Assembly: GCA_023101885.1 (NCBI GenBank)
Contig: JALPQD010000304.1
Span: 2,660,015 to 2,724,014, forward strand
Length of the DNA stretch: 64,000 nt
Direction: 5' to 3'
Source of the DNA: Typhlomys cinereus
Taxonomy: Eukaryota > Chordata > Mammalia > Rodentia > Platacanthomyidae
Shown: positions 58,111 through 64,000 of the stretch, piece after piece
Position numbering within the stretch: the first letter of the stretch is position 1
Layout of the letters: the number at the start of each line of letters is the position of its first letter
Made by a program: the position numbers and the translations under genes
Notes under the pieces: model-generated
What the model saw: the letters and a program-made list of their open reading frames with translations, nothing else
Told to the model about the DNA's origin: nothing
Database searches by the model: none

Positions 58111-60799
58111 TCACTAAGTCTGTTCATTCCTGATGACTACAAGAGTAATTAGTTTTCTGCAGGTGGTCTTGGTCCTATTTACTGTAACAGTGTTTTCTGC
58201 TATTGAATATATTATAAAGTTTTTAATCAAAGTCCTTGGAGTGATGATGGTGATTATCTGTTTGAATTTTATGGCTGATTCATTTGGTTTCTGAAATGTT
58301 ACCTCTTAAGATAGCATGTCAGTTTCACTTTTAACCCTTGTTGAGATAAAAATGTTCATGGACTACAAGAAACATTGCTTCAGAAAATTCACTCCCCCAA
58401 AATCCCAAAAGATATAAACTAACTGAAAAAAATCCAAATTGCAATTCTTAGGAATTAAATCAGTTCATATCTGAGAATCCTTACCACTTAGTGCATGCTC
58501 TGGTATTTCTGTCCCGAAAAGCTGTGCTTTCTTGTCAGTATTTTTAGACTGGACCAGTTATGTATTAAACATGCTCTGAAGACAAAGTTTAAAGTTTCCT
58601 GTTATTAATAGTTCCAGACAAATCAAAGGCATTTCAACAATAACTCACAGGAGTTTTGTGTGGAGCAGATCAGTAAAAACAAAGAACAGAACCAATTCTC
58701 TCTTTCTAAAAGCTGAATAAAGTTACTTGTTAAGTCATCTAGCATGAGAACTGATGTCTTGGAGGAAACCATACTGTTACTAGGAAGGGACTCTTAAAGA
58801 TGTTTTGCTTTATGGACAATGAGGCACTGTGCTCTCAAAGCATGGAACTGTCGCCATTGTGACATTGTATTTTCTGTAGTGCGCATCAGGTTCACCTTGG
58901 TGACTTAGGTACTCTTTTGGTTCCCTTACTGCCTAGAACCACTTATTACATCCTAGTCTTATATGTTCCACAATTATTTAATTGATGAAAATTAATGAAC
59001 CAATGTGCTTTAAAACATTTCTTCCAAATATAATCTTTGGAATAAATAAATATCAAAGGATATTCAAGTGTATGCATGCCTTCTTTTCCTCTTCTATTTC
59101 CAGCCTTTCTTTAGAGAAAAATCAGTTGGGATATTAATATGTCACATACCAGTACCAGACTTAGCCAGGTCATTGGTAGGAAGTTCTAGTTTCCACTTTT
59201 ATTTGTCCTTGCAAACACAGCCTAGGAGTGTGGAGTATATTCTGTTAACAAATGAGAGTCTGGCCAGCCAGTGATCTTTGTATTAGCATTCTAATAACCA
59301 GAGGCCAGCATGCCATAGTGCTGTGTCAGAACTAATTTATAAAACTAGGTCCACAGACTCATTAATGTGGTCACAATTCAGTGACTGCCCAGTAAAATTA
59401 GACTACAGTTTCATTCTCATAACAGTGAATATTTTAACATACTATTAAGGCCATATTTCAAGTGTTAAAACTAGCTTTGATTCTGGGATGGGAAAAGCAG
59501 CAAGATTAGGAAGCCTTTACTTTTGCAATATGAAATTGGTTTTACTCTCAGCTTTTGGTTCAAACTGCTTGAAATGTTCATATTTTAGAGACCAAGGTAA
59601 CTGTTCTTGGCATTTGCAAGAACAGTGTATTTTTTTTTTCCTCAGAGCAAAAAATCACTTCTGTGCAACTCCAGGGAATCTTAAGGTTATGATCCTACCT
59701 AGCTAGGGAATCTCAGGCAGTGGAGCAGTGAGTCCAGAGTGCTTGTCACTCTAAGGCTGGAGATACCTCCCACAGCATTCCTTTATCAGGCTCCCATGCC
59801 AGAGCACATGACCCTGCAGGCTGCTTTCCACCACACAAATGGGTTTAAGAGATATGAAATTGGTGATGTCTAAAATTATGGTCAATGACAGTGAGATCCA
59901 GTAAGGAAAGAGCTGGACTGTGAGTCAAGTGCTGCCCTGTTCAGGGCTGATCCTCAGATACTCATCTTTAATTCCAAGGATGGAATGTACTCAATAGTAA
60001 ATATGGTTAAAGTAAGCAGAGCTAATGATATGAAAATGAGTCATTTCATTTCTCAGTATCTCAAAATCTATACACACAAAGTGGAAAGAATGATTTGTGC
60101 TCTACTTATTTCACAGTACTGTTCTCAGAATCTAGACAAAAATGAAGATATTTTGGTGGAATGGAGCCTAGATGTGGGTTCTACATGATTATATCCATTC
60201 CCTTGTCAAACATAACAGACTGTTTTCTTTATCTCCTGAATTTTCATTCAATGGAACCATAATGAACCTTTAAATCTTCCAAATGTGAACAATAAAAGAC
60301 TTCAAATAACTATTCCTGGCAGTTTATATGCCACAGTTGAATTATTTAGGCTTCTGTTTAAAACTAGAAGAGAGGGGGAAAGAAATCTAAGAATAAAGAT
60401 TTTCTTTTAAGTAATTCCCCTGGAAAAGTCCTATTTATAATTTGGAAGAGAGTTCCTATCCTACTAAACATCTCTTTTACACTGAGATTAAACATGTCTA
60501 GAAAATGTCAGAGGGGATGAGAGATTGTCATGGGTTACATCCAATAGCAAAGGTCAGTTTACTGCAGTAGCTTAAATCACATATGAATTAAAAGGTTACA
60601 GCAACTTTTAAAATCAGGATGTTTCCAACTGAGTCTTTGTCAAGGAGATAAATCTAAAATACTATCTAAATATATTAAGGTATTTCATAAATGCTTTAAT
60701 TTTTGTAGGAGTTTATCTCTTAAAGTGAGGTGCAAATATGCATGAAAAAACACAACAGATGGTTATACCATTTTTACTAACCTACTTTACCTTGATAAA
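58111..60799. other. Unannotated unique DNA
   Basis: About 2.7 kb with no recognised gene or repeat. The block at 59700-59850 is less AT-rich. Frames of 67-72 residues carry no known motif. Confidence 0.45.
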
Positions 60800-60810
60800 T
60801 TAATTTCACA

Positions 60811-61046
60811 AGGCTTGAGAGATGGTTCAGTGTTTAAGATACTGCCTCTCAAGCAGAAGGTCCTGAGTTCAGATCCCAGGTCTCATGTAAAAAACGCCAG
60901 GCAGAATGGTCATGGCCTGCACCTGTGGGTAGAACCTGAGAAATCCCAGAGATAAGCAAAGAGGAGGTAGAAGGAACGCGGAATGATTCCTGAAGTTACC
61001 TTTGGTTCTGTACAGGGACACACAATGCCCTCTGATACACACACAC

Positions 61047-61136
<90 letters not shown>

Positions 61137-61159
61137 ACTAAATAAATAATTTTAAAAAA
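60811..61159 (+). repeat. Older tRNA-derived SINE, likely parent-type of subfamilies I/II
   Basis: The head aggcttgagagatggttcag, B-box cctgagttcagatcccag, and body aaacgccaggcagaatggtc (young copies: agacgccaggcagaa) and gcaaagaggaggtagaagg (young subfamily I: gtaaacaaggaggaggtgg) are followed by atgattcctgaagttacctt and a long CA run (61037-61134). Target duplications differ at one position: ttaatttcaca at 60800-60810 and ttaagttcaca at 61160-61170. It keeps the longer middle form, like subfamily I. Confidence 0.75.
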
Positions 61160-61170
61160 TTAAGTTCACA

Positions 61171-63890
61171 GCATATTGAATACCATCATTAAAACGTGGA
61201 TCACATTAGCATAACTTGAGCAAATATGTTGTCGTAAGTTCGTTTCAGTCCCCTAAAACCAATAAAAGGACATGTCTTCTGACCTGAATAAATTACATTG
61301 GCCTTGGAGTAACAAAGCACCTATTAGACAAACAATAATATAATTCTGAAGAATAAAGCTGAGTGGAATCAGGACAACTCTTTGGAAAGTCACAAGTAGC
61401 AAAGAGTAATCAACTCAATACCAATAATATGAGAGTAAAATGGATGCAAAGAAGGAAGATGTCACATATTTGGTGTAGATTACAATATCCTCCCACTATC
61501 AAAAATATGAGAGCATGCTCTTGCTCTTGACTTCAATAATTCTCTATCTATGATCTTTGGCCCAGCATTGGTTCTCATTTCTGAGAATGACTTGGGAGCA
61601 ATAATTCTCTCACACTGTTCTCTTCTCATTTGCAGGCAGAACAGGTTCAGCTCCTCAACTTTTTCTTTTTTGTATTATTCTGGTTACTTCTATTATGATA
61701 TCATGGCATTTCTTATATAGTTAAAATAAAGACACATAGAATTGGCTACATGGCAGAAAATAGTTATCGTATTTTAAAAATTAGCTAGTTTTGAATGATA
61801 TAGCTCTAGACCAACAGAATTTTTAAAGTATTTGACTATGAGGCCTACCAATGATAATTTTAGAATGTATCTACAACTTTGCAATTATGATGGGCTGAAT
61901 CCAATAAGTGAACCATAATCAAAGTTGAAATAGGAGGCGGATCTATTCTATGTGTTTTTTAGGACTCATTTGATGTCAAAGTGTGCTCCATTTTTCTAGG
62001 GGAGGAGCTGCCCATACCCCATCAGTTAGTCACAAGTGAATAAAGCATATATTCTCAAATTAATTCCTGTGTCTGAAAAGGGTAAGGGGAGGGGCTTCAT
62101 GAAGCACTTGTGAACCCAAGAAGTTCTAAGATCATTGTCTGCTTTTACCAGCACTTCTCATAAGAATATGATCTTGTAGCCAGATATCAGGCCCACCAGC
62201 TTGATTAGTATCTTAGAGATAATTTTGTTCCACTATTATTAGCTGAGAATGACTCAACTTACATCTTGATAATAAATATAAACTAATTGAAGTATTAGTA
62301 TTTGGTTAGAATCTTAAAACCAAGGAAGCCAATGAACAATGTTTTAAAGCATGCTGCTGTATACTAATATTCACTCCGAAGTTCCTATGTTAGGAGAATG
62401 GGTGGATATTGAACCTTAATCAGTATTCCTCTTGTCCTGCCTGTCAATAGCTGCAACAAGACAATTCTTGTATTCTCCATGTTGGTACTATGTAAAATTT
62501 CAATTTCTTTTTGTATGACCTTTATAGAACTGTAGCTCTTGACACACTGAATTCTTAATATTACTGTCACTAGTCAGTGACAATAAGCTGGATGTGCTCT
62601 GGACACCACTAATCTTGTGTTTATGAAGATGATGATAAAACAAAAGTAGCTCATTCAGACCTTGACAAGACTTTTTGTTTACTACAATTAGCTGAGTTGA
62701 TACTCCTTGTCCAATAAGTTCAGGTTTAGTGTAAGCCCACAAACATTCAAATTCGGATAAGTTCTATGTACTCAAAGGAAAACTCTTCACTTGAGCACTA
62801 TTCAGTGTTAAGGAAAAACAAAGAACTCTTTATGGATTTTTAATACTTTTATGGAAAGATTAGTGTCTGGAAGCACTGATTTACCAGCCTGTGATGAAAG
62901 GTTTTCTATGGTATGAATATGCTGTCAAGTCCTAAGAGTATTTTCAGAACCACTGACAGCACATTATTAAAAAAAAAAAAAACAGAAAGGAAAAAAAGCA
63001 AAATGAGATGCTAACAATATTTTTTGTTGATAGATTTGTCTCAAAGATTTTACACACTAATGATGGTAATTGCATATTTCTGTTTGGAATCTAAACTAGA
63101 ACTATATGAGCAGTGTTGTGATATTTTCATAGACAGGCAGCCTCTCCCATCATTATAGAGTTTTGCTTACATTTCTGTTCCAACTATAACACATCTGAGA
63201 GATTTAAACAGCCTTGATACTAGGAGTGCTCTCATTGTAAATCACACAAGCCACTGCCTTCCTGATTTATTCTGATCTGTTCTCTAGTGAAACCATAAAT
63301 TATAGCTCACTCAAATCAAATGTGAATTTCTACTTGGGTCCCTAATGATCTTCTCTTCTCATACTTAGCGACACACCCCAGCCCATTCTCATTCCCCCTC
63401 TATGCACCAGCTCCCAGCCTATGCTGAATCCATTGTTCTCTAAAATCTGCTGCTTCTGGCCTATATGTAGTTACATGAAGAAATTACCTTGATTGCTTTC
63501 CTTTAAATTATTTGCTCTTAATCACAACATATAATTTGTAAAAAAAGTATTTGTCATAAAGAATAATATTGCAATGTAAATCTATGTTCTCTTTCATCCA
63601 ATTTAAGAAATGATATTCTGTTTCAAATTCAGAGTTTATTGGTTTTATCCCAAATTCCACCTGCTCGCTACCATTTTTTAGGTGATTCTCTGATGAGTTC
63701 ACTGTGTATTTGTCATTTTCTTTATCATGTATTCTTATCATGTATTCGTACATGATGCTTCATTTTACATCTTGTCTTACATACAAAGATTGTGATAGTC
63801 TTTGCAGATATATTATTTTATTCATTGTTTTCTGCAAATCACCAGTACTCTGATTCTCTATCAACCCTTCTTTATTTTTTAAATATACTG
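61171..63890. other. Unannotated AT-rich unique DNA
   Basis: About 2.7 kb without a recognised gene, RNA or repeat. A 13-A run lies near 62970-62982. Frames of 61-81 residues on the minus strand have no known motif. Confidence 0.45.
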
Positions 63891-63903
63891 TTATTATTAC
63901 TGC

Positions 63904-63939
<36 letters not shown>
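63891..63939. repeat. (ATT)n trinucleotide repeat
   Basis: A TTA/ATT run of about 15 units after a short interruption (ttactgc). Ile-rich frames on the other strand are artefacts. Confidence 0.95.
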
Positions 63940-64000
63940 GTGTTGGTATATATCTATATGCATGTAGGTGTCTGAGTGTCAAAGCACATATATTAAGGTC

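Noticed and set aside
60869..61134. Cys/Val repeat proteins (74 and 87 residues)
   Set aside because: They are translations of a long CA/TG microsatellite in a SINE tail.

Overview
The window reads as AT-rich, CpG-poor mammalian (rodent) intergenic or deep intronic DNA. I find no protein-coding gene, rRNA, functional tRNA or CRISPR array I can support. The open frames are short and mostly come from microsatellites, tRNA-derived SINEs and antisense LINE-1 sequence. The rodent call rests on several families: B1, an ID-B1 (B4-like) dimer, tRNA-headed SINEs beginning GGCTGGAGAG, LINE-1 3' UTRs with the rodent-type CTCTTACAATCTT..CCGCCCCCTCTTCCGC block and a G-rich tract, and MT/ORR1-like MaLR LTRs. 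The most active SINE is not the murid B2 or ID consensus as I know it. Its form would fit a non-murid myodont such as a jerboa relative, but that lineage call is inference.

Layout: 1-13 kb is mostly unique DNA with old MIRs, one B4-like SINE, composite SINEs and a degenerate ~52-bp tandem repeat. 13-19 kb holds a long polypyrimidine tract, an ancient 5'-inverted LINE-1 and the first young SINE with perfect target-site duplications. 19-30 kb is largely unique, with two young SINEs (one rearranged by a microinversion), a MIR and an LTR-like repeat. 30-36 kb holds a young SINE, two LTRs, and LINE-1 tails, one of them inserted inside an older SINE. 36-43 kb is mostly unrecognised, with two LTR-like repeats and some stretches that look like candidate conserved noncoding DNA. 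43-56 kb is a LINE-1 graveyard with a 3.5-kb minus-strand LINE-1 (48.5-52.0 kb). That element carries an in-place internal inversion, a nested LTR-like insertion with TATA box and AATAAA, and a 140-bp segment duplicated without mismatch 1.2 kb away. 55.8-61.2 kb holds three more copies of the tRNA-SINE family and an MT-like LTR, followed by unique DNA to the end.

There are no genes working together here. The interest lies in structural events visible at base level: two in-place microinversions that restore a standard element when reversed, a perfect short dispersed duplication, nested insertions with target-site duplications, and two diagnostic SINE subfamilies with an apparent older parent. 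All family names come from memory of consensus sequences and were not checked with a repeat library.
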